From positions 1 to 50,131 of the forward strand of contig NZ_JANUFF010000020.1 of assembly GCF_024806495.1 (NCBI RefSeq): a stretch of 50,131 nt of DNA, given 5' to 3'. Below, one piece after another: positions 32,242-40,228 of the stretch (position 1 is its first letter; the number at the start of each line of letters is the position of its first letter). The DNA is from Chryseobacterium sp. JUb7. Its GTDB lineage: Bacteria; Bacteroidota; Bacteroidia; Flavobacteriales; Weeksellaceae. Below the pieces are notes generated by a model. The model was not told where the DNA came from. It saw only the letters and a program-made list of their open reading frames with translations, and did no database searches. Made by a program: the position numbers and the translations under genes.

Positions 32242-33042
32242 ATGAAGAAATTTTTGATAACTATACTTTTATTTTCCAGTTTGTGTGCTTATGCTCAGAT
32301 ACAATATGTTTTGAATGAGAATTTAATTAAAAGTACATTTGATTCAATACAGATTTATAAAAATAAAAATGAAAAACTAGTTTTAGCTAATGTAATCCAT
32401 CATCGTAAAAATGAAAATGACTTTCTATTTTGTAATTACGAAAAACCTAAGGATGATTTACATGCAAAATTATTATATGCTATCTTAAATTATAATGATA
32501 GCTATAAATTAATAAAAGAAAAAGAATTTTTAACTGGTGTTGTTATCAGAAATAACAAGCTTAAAGATACCATCTTCAGCAGGGTTGCAGAATATATTTA
32601 TAGAATAAATACTATTTCGAAAAATTATTATAATTCTGAAAGTAAACTTCAGAATAAAGTATTTCAAATCAATGATGAAAAAGGGCGAAAAAAAGAGATT
32701 ATTAATATATTTTATTCAAATAATGATATTGTTGTTAATGATATAAAAAAATATGATTGGCTTCTCAATGGAAATGGCTACAATTATGAATCTGAACAAT
32801 TTACTTTTCCACGGCAAAAATTCGTTGGAACTTATTTATTAGATGAGCAAGGCAATATTTTATCTATGAAAGGGAGTTTACAAATTGAAGGAGAAAAGGA
32901 TGCAGAAATAGTTGATTTATATAACTTACCCAAACAACAAAAAGAACTTGATGAAAAAGGGAATGTTGTGAAAATATTTGAAATAAAAGACGGAAATAAA
33001 AAATTAATAGAAGAGAGAAAATTTTTTTATACTCATAAATAA
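32242..33042 (+). CDS. Secreted hypothetical protein
   Basis: The 266-residue protein has a Sec signal peptide (MKKFLITILLFSSLCAYAQ) and no lipobox. The mature part is rich in Lys, Asn and Tyr. The region FVGTYLLDEQGNILSMKGSLQIEGEKD and the end LDEKGNVVKIFEIKDGNKKLIEE resemble toxin-antitoxin-like 'YwqK/MORN' strands, but I cannot assign a domain. Its AT-rich base use resembles the accessory genes. It converges on the GH3 gene, with a small hairpin between them. Confidence 0.65.
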   Translation: MKKFLITILLFSSLCAYAQIQYVLNENLIKSTFDSIQIYKNKNEKLVLANVIHHRKNENDFLFCNYEKPKDDLHAKLLYAILNYNDSYKLIKEKEFLTGVVIRNNKLKDTIFSRVAEYIYRINTISKNYYNSESKLQNKVFQINDEKGRKKEIINIFYSNNDIVVNDIKKYDWLLNGNGYNYESEQFTFPRQKFVGTYLLDEQGNILSMKGSLQIEGEKDAEIVDLYNLPKQQKELDEKGNVVKIFEIKDGNKKLIEERKFFYTHK

Positions 33043-33044
33043 AA

Positions 33045-33072
33045 AATGCCCGAATAAAATCCGGACATTCGT
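33045..33072. terminator. Weak bidirectional hairpin between convergent genes
   Basis: AATGCCCG and CGGACATT form a short stem with one mismatch between the two convergent stop codons. Confidence 0.4.
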
Positions 33073-33093
33073 TTTAGAAATATATAAGTAAGA

Positions 33094-35358
33094 TTACTTT
33101 AAAGTAAACTTCACCTTCGTTTTAATGGCGTCGGAAGAATTTCCGATTTGTGCTTCAAAATCTCCCGGTTCAGCTACCCAGTCGTGTTTTTGAGCATCGA
33201 AGAAACTTAGAGCTGTTTTGTCAATCGTAAAGGTCACTTCTTTTTCTTCTCCGGGATTTAAATATACCTTTTCAAAACCTTTCAGTTCCTTGGTAGGTCT
33301 TTCAACGGAAGATTTTAAATCAGAAATATATAACTGAGCAACTTCCGCTCCGGCTTTCTTTCCTGTGTTTTTTACAGAAACGGTAAATGTAATTTTATCG
33401 TCCTGAGAAATTGTCGTTTTATCGGCTTTCGCTTTTCCAAACTCAAAAGTAGTATAGCTCAAACCATGGCCGAAACTGAATAAAGGTTTGATTTTTTTCG
33501 TGTCATGCCAACGGTATCCAACGAAAATTCCTTCATTGTAGGTAATATTGATTGGGTTTTGCTGATCTTTCCCTTTTCCTGCTGCCAGCTCATCTTTTTG
33601 TCCAGGATATTCTCCCAGCTGATGCGCTGAATTATCCTCCAGCTTCACAGGGAAAGTAAATGGTAACTTTCCGGATGGATTGGCATCACCTGCCAGTACT
33701 GATGCGATTGAGTTTCCAGCTTCAGAACCTAAATACCAGGATTGTAAAACCGTCGGAACTTCCTTAATCCATGGCATGGCCACTGCATTTCCTGAAACTA
33801 GTACTACAGCAAGATTTTTATTTGCTTTTGCCAGAGCTGCAATCACATTATCCTGATTATATGGTAGTCCGTAGCTTTTTCTGTCGTTTCCTTCACTGTC
33901 CTGGAAATCAGCTTTGTTTAATCCTCCTACGAAAATAACATAATCAGATTTTTTTGCCAGTTCTACAGCTTCGTTTAGTAATTCCTGAGGCGAGCGCGTA
34001 TCTTTCAGATCCTGACCGGATTTTACACCGTTGTATTCCCCACCGATATCACCGACGTAACCTCTTGCATATTGTACATCAGACTGTTTTCCGAACCTGG
34101 CTTTAATTCCGTCTAAAGGAAGGGTTTCATATTTCACTTTTAATGAAGATGAACCACCACCAACAGTCATGATTTTAATGGCATTTTCACCGATTACGGC
34201 AATTTTTTTAGCTTTATTAAGGTCGATCGGAAGCACGTTACCCTGATTTTTCAGCAATACGATTCCCTCTTCACCGATTTCTTTAGCTACAGCTTTGTGC
34301 TCTTCAGAAGCAATATTTCCGAAAGGCTTGTTTCTGTTCATTGTTGTTTTATAAGCAAGGGTCAAAAGTCTTGTCACTTTGTCATCAAGCTCTTTGGTTC
34401 CGACCTTTCCGGATTTAATTAAATCTAAATAAGGTTTTGCCAGATAATAATTATCATACGCATTTTTTGTCCCTGCGGAAAGTCCGTTGGTCCAGCTTCC
34501 GAATTCAAGATCCAGTCCGTTATGGATAGCCTGCTCGGTATTGTTTACAGCGCCCCAGTCGGAAACTACAACACCTTTGTATTTCCATTCACCTTTCAGA
34601 ATATCATTCAAAAGATATTGGTTCTGGCTTGCATACTGACCTTTGTACATATCATAAGCACCCATGATTGTCCAAGAATCTCCTTCGGTCACAGCCGCTT
34701 TAAATGGTGGAAGATAGATTTCATATAATGTTCTGTCGTCTATCTTTACATTGCTGGTATGACGGAACATTTCCTGATTATTCAGGGCAAAATGCTTCAC
34801 CGAAGTGGCTACACCATTGGATTGGACCCCCTTGATATAAGGTACGACCATTTTTGAGGTCAGATAAGGATCTTCACCCATATATTCAAAGTTTCTTCCG
34901 TTCAGAGGAGTTCTGTAAATATTCACTCCTGGTCCCAGAAGAATGTCTTTTTTTCTGTAACGGGCTTCTTCACCTAAAGCTTTTCCATAATTCCACGACA
35001 TTTTTTTATTCCATGTTGCAGAAAGAGCAGTTAAAGCCGGGTAGGCAATAATAGAGTCATTAGTCCATCCTGCCTGGTTCCATTCATCCCACATTACTTC
35101 CGGACGTACTCCATGAGGACCGTCTGTTGTCCAGAATTCAGGAATTCCCAATCTTGGCACTCCCGGAGAGCTGAATTTTGACTGAGCATGAAGCATCGCA
35201 ATTTTCTCTTCAGTGGTCATTCTTGAAAGTGCATCCTGAACACGCTGTTCTACAGATTTTGATTCATCTAAATAAACGGGTAAAGTAGTATTTGATTGAG
35301 CCATATACGAAGCAGAAATAAGGGTGAATAAACTTACAATGGCAGTTTTCTTTAACAT
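33094..35358 (-). CDS. bglX: Glycoside hydrolase family 3 beta-glucosidase
   Basis: This 754-residue exported enzyme (signal peptide ending YMAQ) cleaves terminal beta-linked sugars from oligosaccharides, probably in the periplasm. The N-terminal barrel holds TTDGPHGVRPE, GPGVNIYRTPLNGRNFEYMGEDPYL, KHFALNNQE and the nucleophile Asp267 in VVVSDWGAV. The second domain holds the acid/base loop (SEGNDRKSYG), and the C-terminus is a fibronectin type III-like domain (FSFGHGLSYTTFEF...VSVKNTGKKAGAEVAQLYI). The length is normal for BglX-type enzymes. It is a single gene with its own promoter upstream and no polysaccharide-utilisation partners nearby. The natural substrate cannot be set from sequence alone. 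Confidence 0.92.
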   Translation of the reverse strand: MLKKTAIVSLFTLISASYMAQSNTTLPVYLDESKSVEQRVQDALSRMTTEEKIAMLHAQSKFSSPGVPRLGIPEFWTTDGPHGVRPEVMWDEWNQAGWTNDSIIAYPALTALSATWNKKMSWNYGKALGEEARYRKKDILLGPGVNIYRTPLNGRNFEYMGEDPYLTSKMVVPYIKGVQSNGVATSVKHFALNNQEMFRHTSNVKIDDRTLYEIYLPPFKAAVTEGDSWTIMGAYDMYKGQYASQNQYLLNDILKGEWKYKGVVVSDWGAVNNTEQAIHNGLDLEFGSWTNGLSAGTKNAYDNYYLAKPYLDLIKSGKVGTKELDDKVTRLLTLAYKTTMNRNKPFGNIASEEHKAVAKEIGEEGIVLLKNQGNVLPIDLNKAKKIAVIGENAIKIMTVGGGSSSLKVKYETLPLDGIKARFGKQSDVQYARGYVGDIGGEYNGVKSGQDLKDTRSPQELLNEAVELAKKSDYVIFVGGLNKADFQDSEGNDRKSYGLPYNQDNVIAALAKANKNLAVVLVSGNAVAMPWIKEVPTVLQSWYLGSEAGNSIASVLAGDANPSGKLPFTFPVKLEDNSAHQLGEYPGQKDELAAGKGKDQQNPINITYNEGIFVGYRWHDTKKIKPLFSFGHGLSYTTFEFGKAKADKTTISQDDKITFTVSVKNTGKKAGAEVAQLYISDLKSSVERPTKELKGFEKVYLNPGEEKEVTFTIDKTALSFFDAQKHDWVAEPGDFEAQIGNSSDAIKTKVKFTLK

Positions 35359-35381
35359 AAAAGCCTTTTTTTGATTGGAAA

Positions 35382-35411
35382 CAAAAATAAGGAAAATATT
35401 TATTATCTCAA
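35382..35411 (-). promoter_or_regulatory. Flavobacterial promoter of the GH3 gene
   Basis: Read on the minus strand, TTG (35411-35409), a 19-base spacer and TATTTTTG (35389-35382) match TTG-N17-23-TAnnTTTG exactly. It lies 24 bases before the start codon. Confidence 0.75.
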
Positions 35412-35518
35412 ATTGAGAAAATGAATATTTTGAATAAATGGTTATTTCTAACCAATTGATTGTTTCAAATTTGTAGGTTTCAGGATCAGTTTTTAAAAGT
35501 ATTCCATTTTATAACTTA

Positions 35519-35719
35519 GAGCATGTTTAAATTTAGCTTGAAAAAAACTCTAAGAGGTTCCGATAGTTCGTCAAGCTCACTACAGGCTGAGCTCAACCTG
35601 ATACCTCCAAATCATACATTGAGTACCAGATTGGTCAGTCTTAGTCTGTCGAAGATCATAATTCAGGGTTTTTGAAAACCAATATGTTGAGAATGTCTTA
35701 ATGAAATTTAAGCAGGCTT
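35519..35719 (-). mobile_element. MITE-like element, copy 2 (diverged)
   Basis: The 201-bp element has ends GAGCATGTTTAAATTT and, inverted, AAGCCTGCTTAAATTT (13 of 16 bases paired). It is flanked by TTA on both sides, which is the complement of the TAA duplication of copy 1. Its interior, read on the minus strand, contains CTTCGACAGACTAAGACTGAC and TGTATGATTT, matching copy 1. It lies in the gap between the GH3 promoter and the metQ terminator. Confidence 0.78.
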
Positions 35720-35738
35720 TTATGTGTTAAAAAAGAAA

Positions 35739-35771
35739 AGACATCATTTCAAAAGAATTGAAACAATGTCT
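35739..35771 (-). terminator. Terminator of the metNIQ operon
   Basis: AGACATCATTTCAA (35739-35752) pairs with TTGAAACAATGTCT (35758-35771), 12 of 14 positions. On the minus strand a T-rich stretch (TTTCTTTTTT) follows. It is 66 bases past the metQ stop. Confidence 0.7.
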
Positions 35772-35837
35772 AAATATATAATAATAGAATATTTTTGTCG
35801 GCAAATCAGCTTACAGCCGATTGCTTATAGCTTTAAA

Positions 35838-36650
35838 TTAATTCCAGCCTTTCACTGCACCTCCTTTGAAAATTTCTGCTGCTTTTTTTACAACTTCATC
35901 AGACTGGTAAGCTTTTAAAAAGTTTTTTACTTTTTCAGCATCTTTGTTATCATGCCTTGCAACAACGACATTCACATAAGGTGAATCTTTATCTTCTTTA
36001 AAAATTCCGTCTTTATCGGCATCCAAACCGGCCTGTGCGGCAAAATTATTATTGATAATCGCAATTACCACCTCTTTATCATCCAATACTCTTGGTAATT
36101 GAGGTGCTTCGATTTCCAGGATTTTTAACTGTTTCGGGTTATCCACAATATCAGTAACTTTTGGTAATAATCCGATGCCGTCTTTCAGTTTTAGTAAACC
36201 GTTTTTCTGTAAAAGAAGTAAAGAACGCCCTCCATTGGTCGGGTCATTCGGAATGACAACTGTACTCCCGTTTTTAAGTTCATTAATATTTTTTATTTTT
36301 TTTGAATACGCTACGATAGGGTAAACAAAAGTATTTCCTACAACTGCCAGTTTATAGCCCCGTTGTTTTGACTGTTCGTTCAGATAAGGAACATGCTGAA
36401 AAGCATTGGCGTCAATATCGCCGTTATTCAAAGCTTCGTTGGGCACAACATAATCATTGAATGCCACCAGTTCTACGTCAAGGTTATATTTTTCTTTAGC
36501 TACTTTTTTTGCTGTTTCTGCAATTTCCTGTTCCGGACCGGAAGTGATTCCGACTTTAATATAGTTCGGATCATCTTTTTTTGAAGATTGACAGGCAGTG
36601 AATAATAAGAGTCCTGCTGTTAATAGACCTAAAATCTTTATTTTTTTCAT
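35838..36650 (-). CDS. metQ: Methionine-binding lipoprotein MetQ (NlpA family)
   Basis: This 270-residue substrate-binding lipoprotein delivers methionine to the MetNI transporter at the inner membrane. The lipobox is LLLFTACQSS (Cys at about 20). Family motifs include IKVGITSGPEQEIAETAKKVAKEKYNLDVELVAFNDYVVPNEALNNGDIDANAFQHVPYL and VIPNDPTNGGRSLLLLQKNGLLKL. The length is normal. It is the last gene of the operon, separated from metI by 220 bases that contain a large imperfect hairpin. Confidence 0.95.
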   Translation of the reverse strand: MKKIKILGLLTAGLLLFTACQSSKKDDPNYIKVGITSGPEQEIAETAKKVAKEKYNLDVELVAFNDYVVPNEALNNGDIDANAFQHVPYLNEQSKQRGYKLAVVGNTFVYPIVAYSKKIKNINELKNGSTVVIPNDPTNGGRSLLLLQKNGLLKLKDGIGLLPKVTDIVDNPKQLKILEIEAPQLPRVLDDKEVVIAIINNNFAAQAGLDADKDGIFKEDKDSPYVNVVVARHDNKDAEKVKNFLKAYQSDEVVKKAAEIFKGGAVKGWN

Positions 36651-36675
36651 TGTAAATTATTTTTCTTTAAAAAAT

Positions 36676-36757
36676 GGCGAAAAAGCAAAAAGGCTAAATT
36701 TTGAGTTACTAGATAAAAATAGAATATGGCTTTACACCTTTTTGCTATTTTTTCGCC
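36676..36757 (-). repeat. Large imperfect hairpin between metI and metQ
   Basis: GGCGAAAAAGCAAAAAGGC (36676-36694) is inversely repeated at 36737-36757 with two extra bases. On the metI-to-metQ transcript it would fold just ahead of the metQ start and could set relative expression or protect the 3' part. Confidence 0.65.
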
Positions 36758-36870
36758 GGATTGATGGCTGAAATTTTCAATACCACCACACTATTTCACG
36801 TACACATAATATTTTCTGAAGTGCTCATATTTTTATATTCTCAAATACTGAAATTATTCAACATTCAAGG

Positions 36871-37527
36871 TTAACGATGATCAAATCTTTTTGCCAGTCT
36901 GTCTCCGGAAAACTGAATGATAAAGACGATGGCAACCAGTAAACCCAAAACCAGATTCATAATCACTGCGTCATAACCTATATAACCGTATTGATACCCG
37001 ATTTGTCCCAGTCCGCCGGCTCCTACAGCTCCTCCCATCGCAGAATAACCGACTAAGGTGATTAAGGTAATGGTAGCATTATTGATTAATGAAGGTAATG
37101 CTTCAGGTAACAAAACTTTCCGGATAATCTGAAGTGGGCTCGCTCCAAGGGCTCTTGATGTTTCAATCAGTCCCTGAGGAACTTCAAGAAGGCTGTTTTC
37201 CACCAGCCTTGCAATAAAAGGTGCGGCACCAATACTCAATGGAACGAGTGCAGCGTTCATACCGATCGATGTTCCGACTATACTTCTTGTAAAAGGAATC
37301 ATCCAGACAATTAAAATAATGAAAGGGATAGACCTGAAAATATTCACCAGAACAGATAGAATTCTGTTATAAATTTGGTTTTCCAACAATTGATCTTTTC
37401 TGGTTAAAAACAATAAAATTCCAACAGGCAGCCCCAGAACAAATCCGAAAAACCCTGAAACAAACGTCATATAAACCGTTTCCCAAACTCCCTTTGATAA
37501 AAGAGAAATTACTGTATCACTAAGCAT
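36871..37527 (-). CDS. metI: Methionine ABC transporter permease MetI
   Basis: This 218-residue inner-membrane protein has five predicted helices and the EAA coupling motif ETSRALGASPLQIIRKVLLPEALPSL around residues 130-155. The segment GLPVGILLFLTRKDQLLENQIYNRILSVLVNIFRSIPFIILIVWMIPFTRS is characteristic of MetI. Its start overlaps the end of metN by 8 bp, so translation is coupled. Confidence 0.95.
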   Translation of the reverse strand: MLSDTVISLLSKGVWETVYMTFVSGFFGFVLGLPVGILLFLTRKDQLLENQIYNRILSVLVNIFRSIPFIILIVWMIPFTRSIVGTSIGMNAALVPLSIGAAPFIARLVENSLLEVPQGLIETSRALGASPLQIIRKVLLPEALPSLINNATITLITLVGYSAMGGAVGAGGLGQIGYQYGYIGYDAVIMNLVLGLLVAIVFIIQFSGDRLAKRFDHR

Positions 37528-38548
37528 ATCCTCTTACTGTATTTTGAATTTTATTCTGATTGAAATAATAGATCGCCTGTTGATTTTTCTCCTCTTCCCC
37601 CTGAAGCTGAAGCAGCAATTTTCCAAAGTTGGACTCGCCAAGATATTCTACATCCGCTTTCAAAAGTTTGTAAGGAATTTTATATTTATCATAGACTATT
37701 GAAAGTAATTCTTCAACAGATATTTTTTCGTTCAGCTCTACTTCAATAAGGGGAAATAATCCCTCTTGCGGCTCTTTTTTTAGTTTTTTATTCAGTTCTT
37801 GCGGTATAGTCATAACCCCAGAGTTTAAAAATTGTTTGATAATAGGATTCTCTTTGTCGGAGACAATCTCGCTTAAAGTTCCTTTGGCTAATAATTTCCC
37901 TTTGTCAATCACAGCTACGTGGTTGCAGACCGTTTTGATGACTTCCATTTCGTGGGTGATTAATAAAATCGTAATGCCCAGTCTCTGGTTGATATCTCTC
38001 AGTAACTGTAAAATAGACTGAGTGGTTGCCGGGTCGAGTGCACTTGTTGCTTCATCACAAAGCAGGAGATAGGGATCATTGGCTAAAGCTCGTGCAATGG
38101 CGACTCTTTGCTTTTGTCCACCCGACAGACTTCTGGGATAATCATTGGCTTTATCTTCCAGTCCCACGATGGTCAGCAGTTCGTTAACTTTTCTGTTGAT
38201 ATCGGTTTTATTATTATGATCCAGTTCTAAGGGAAGGGCAATATTTTCAAAAACCGTTCTTGATGAAAGAAGATTGAAATGCTGAAAAATCATTCCGATT
38301 TTTTTTCTCTCGCGGGCTAATTGTTTTGAATTTAATTTTGTAAAATCTTTTCCGTTAATAATAATTTCACCCTGATCCGGCCTTTCAAGGAGGTTCACCG
38401 TTCGGATTAAAGTACTTTTTCCGGCTCCGGAAAATCCTATGATTCCGACAATATCACCTTTTTCGATATTGAGGCTCACGTCATCCAATGCTTTAAAAGA
38501 CTGTTTCTTCTGGTGAAAAGTTTTTGAAATATTCTTTATCTCTATCAT
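37520..38548 (-). CDS. metN: Methionine ABC transporter ATPase MetN
   Basis: This 342-residue cytoplasmic ATPase energises methionine import. Walker A is GFSGAGKST (residues 38-46), the signature is SLSGGQKQR, and Walker B is LLLCDEATSALD, with the His switch in LLITHEM. The last ~100 residues (from about LFPLIEVELNEKISVEELLS) form the NIL domain, which binds methionine and inhibits transport when the cell is replete. The gene starts 20 bases downstream of a strong terminator that follows a Met/Cys-rich leader peptide, so its transcription is probably attenuated. Confidence 0.96.
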   Translation of the reverse strand: MIEIKNISKTFHQKKQSFKALDDVSLNIEKGDIVGIIGFSGAGKSTLIRTVNLLERPDQGEIIINGKDFTKLNSKQLARERKKIGMIFQHFNLLSSRTVFENIALPLELDHNNKTDINRKVNELLTIVGLEDKANDYPRSLSGGQKQRVAIARALANDPYLLLCDEATSALDPATTQSILQLLRDINQRLGITILLITHEMEVIKTVCNHVAVIDKGKLLAKGTLSEIVSDKENPIIKQFLNSGVMTIPQELNKKLKKEPQEGLFPLIEVELNEKISVEELLSIVYDKYKIPYKLLKADVEYLGESNFGKLLLQLQGEEEKNQQAIYYFNQNKIQNTVRGYA

Positions 38549-38567
38549 TTTTGATTCTGTTCTTATT

Positions 38568-38599
38568 AAAAAAAGGCTTTACCGCGTGGTAAAGCCTTT
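38568..38599 (-). terminator. Attenuator-like terminator upstream of metN
   Basis: AAAGGCTTTACC (38572-38583) and GGTAAAGCCTTT (38588-38599) form a perfect 12-bp stem around GCGT. On the minus strand seven T residues follow. Since metN begins only 20 bases later, most transcripts would stop here unless the hairpin is prevented. Confidence 0.88.
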
Positions 38600-38624
38600 A
38601 AAAATATGTCATATAAAAGTAAGG

Positions 38625-38723
38625 TCAACCACAGCAAATTTGAAATTCAGGCATACAGCAATACATCATCATAGTATTGATGGTATGTTTTCTCACTGAA
38701 TTGTTTTTAAATTCTGCCTTCAT
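38625..38723 (-). CDS. Met/Cys-rich leader peptide of metNIQ (32 aa)
   Basis: A 32-codon frame opens with ATG at 38723, starts MKAEFKNNSVRKH and ends TINTMMMYCCMPEFQICCG before TGA. Three consecutive Met codons, a fourth Met and four Cys codons are clustered just before the stop, 26 bases ahead of the terminator. This is the layout of a classical amino-acid leader peptide: stalling at scarce Met (or Cys) would let the transcript avoid the terminator. Alternative pairing that would act as antiterminator was not demonstrated. I know of no named family for it. Confidence 0.65.
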   Translation of the reverse strand: MKAEFKNNSVRKHTINTMMMYCCMPEFQICCG

Positions 38724-38747
38724 TATATAATATCCTGATTACGGTTG

Positions 38748-38793
38748 CAAATATAAGGCATAAATTCTTATTAGTCCACTAAAAAAGTAGACT
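38748..38793 (-). promoter_or_regulatory. metNIQ promoter -7 element and possible operator
   Basis: On the minus strand TATATTTG (38755-38748) fits TAnnTTTG and lies 24 bases before the leader peptide start. No TTG is found at the right distance; instead AGTCCACT-AAAAA-AGTAGACT (38773-38793), an inverted repeat with one mismatch, covers that position and may bind a regulator. Confidence 0.5.
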
Positions 38794-38945
38794 TTTTTGT
38801 TTTTTTATCATATTTGAATTTTTGTTAGATTTAATTTGTAATTAAAGTACTTTTTAATATCGTGAATTTTAGTAACTTTAGATACTTTAAGTAAGGTAAA
38901 TAATTGATACAGCAAGTGTCTGTATAATACAAGTTATAATAGTAT

Positions 38946-39680
38946 ATGGTACGCATAATAATTACTTCTCTAATATTTCTTTCAATTAATAACTGCGGTA
39001 GTTTACCCTGTAAAAACGGAGAAAACATGAAAATAGATATTATCCAGCTAGAAAATCTTTCAAAAGATAAAAATTATAAATCAAAAAATAAAGAAGTTGT
39101 TTTTGAAGCATCGGGCGAAGGAGGCTTTTATATATACGAGAAAAAGAAAAATAAAGATATAAACATTAGCGTATCTAAAAAGAACTCTAAAATTTTTCAA
39201 GTTACCAAGACTGTTAAATACTCGAAAGAAAATATTACAGAATTATTTTCTTACTTATCAAATGGCAATTTACAACAGTATATAAAATCTAAAGATTCTG
39301 AAATAATTCAGAAATTGGGTATGAAACCAGTTTCTGTTAACCGATACGTTATGATAATTGAGAGGTTTAATGAGAGCAGAAATATAGTATTCCAAAAAAA
39401 CTATAATAGTCTTTTTAAAATAAAATTAAATGATATTCTTGCAATTGTCGAAAAGAATGAATATAAAGATGTATCAATATCAAAAATTTATTTAGATGAC
39501 GAACTGACAAATGTTCCAATTCTAGGACTAACGAAAAATGATTTTAATTTGAATACACCTTATTGGGTCATAAGATATAGTAAGATTGAAGGTAGTAATG
39601 AGTTTTTTCTGAGAATTTATGATGGTATATCCGGCAGATTTATTTTAGAAAAAAGTTCAAGTGTAATTTTCATATCTTAA
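38946..39680 (+). CDS. Hypothetical protein, paralogue of the gene at 43712
   Basis: This is a 244-residue protein, or 217 if the in-frame ATG at 39027 is used. The longer form has a hydrophobic start (MVRIIITSLIFLSINNCGSLPC) that may be a lipoprotein or Sec signal, though no standard lipobox is present. From residue 28 it aligns with the protein at 43712: QLENLS, EASGEGGFYIYEKK, VSKKNSKI, RYVMIIERFNE, IYLDDELTNVPILGLTKNDF, YWVIRYSKIEGSNEFFLRIYDGISG. No known domain is recognised. A strong terminator follows at once. It may be an accessory or inhibitor of the neighbouring metalloprotease; this is only positional inference. Confidence 0.6.
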   Translation: MVRIIITSLIFLSINNCGSLPCKNGENMKIDIIQLENLSKDKNYKSKNKEVVFEASGEGGFYIYEKKKNKDINISVSKKNSKIFQVTKTVKYSKENITELFSYLSNGNLQQYIKSKDSEIIQKLGMKPVSVNRYVMIIERFNESRNIVFQKNYNSLFKIKLNDILAIVEKNEYKDVSISKIYLDDELTNVPILGLTKNDFNLNTPYWVIRYSKIEGSNEFFLRIYDGISGRFILEKSSSVIFIS

Positions 39681-39697
39681 ATTTATAAGTAAGATTT

Positions 39698-39736
39698 AAA
39701 AGTAGCAGGCTGATTTAATCGGCCTGCTACTTTTTT
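39698..39736 (+). terminator. Strong terminator
   Basis: AAAAGTAGCAGGC (39698-39710) and GCCTGCTACTTTT (39722-39734) are perfect 13-bp arms with further T residues after them. Confidence 0.92.
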
Positions 39737-39758
39737 ATATATAAATAATCAAAAAAAA

Positions 39759-39797
39759 TAATACGTCGAGTTTTGACGTAATGCATTAGTAGTTTTG
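39759..39797 (+). promoter_or_regulatory. Putative regulated promoter, copy B of a three-copy motif
   Basis: TAATACG opens the site, TACGTC-GAGTTTT-GACGTA (39762-39780) is a perfect inverted repeat, and TAGTTTTG (39790-39797) fits the -7 consensus, with TTG 14 bases before it. It aligns without gaps with copies at 6982 and 39881. It lies 430 bases before the metzincin gene. Confidence 0.55.
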
Positions 39798-39880
39798 CTT
39801 TATTCATAAGCGAATAAATAAGGGAAATGATATTTTAATGATAAAACTTACTATGAAAATATAATTTCTAAAATAAAATT

Positions 39881-39919
39881 TAATACGTCGAGATCTGTCG
39901 TTAACCAGAACTAGTTTTG
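39881..39919 (+). promoter_or_regulatory. Putative regulated promoter, copy C of a three-copy motif
   Basis: TAATACGTCGAG is shared with copy B, and TGTCG at the second half-site is shared with copy A. TAGTTTTG (39912-39919) fits the -7 consensus. The gene start is 309 bases downstream. From 39920 to 40228 the DNA is extremely AT-rich and I see no further feature, so the transcript would carry a long leader. Confidence 0.55.
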
Positions 39920-40228
39920 CTATTAAGAATAAGGAATCAAAAAATAAAATATTAAAAATAAAATAAATATACTTAATGTAATAAAAACATTTTCCCTTGT
40001 TTTATTTGCTTCTATAAAAAACAAACAATAATTATTTACGAAAAAATATAAGTATTTTATTACACTTAATTATCATATTTCTGCTCTTTCTTTCAAGGCA
40101 ATTACGATATCTATGAAACTTTATTTTTTTTATAAATATAGAATAGTATTTCGTTCAAATAATTTATGCTGACAGAATAGTCAATAAATACTTATTAATC
40201 TTTCATTTAACAACTAAAATTTTTTATA

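Noticed and set aside
38600..38750. SAM riboswitch in the metN leader
   Set aside because: I looked for the conserved pairing and core of known SAM riboswitches and saw none; the leader is occupied by the Met/Cys-rich ORF.
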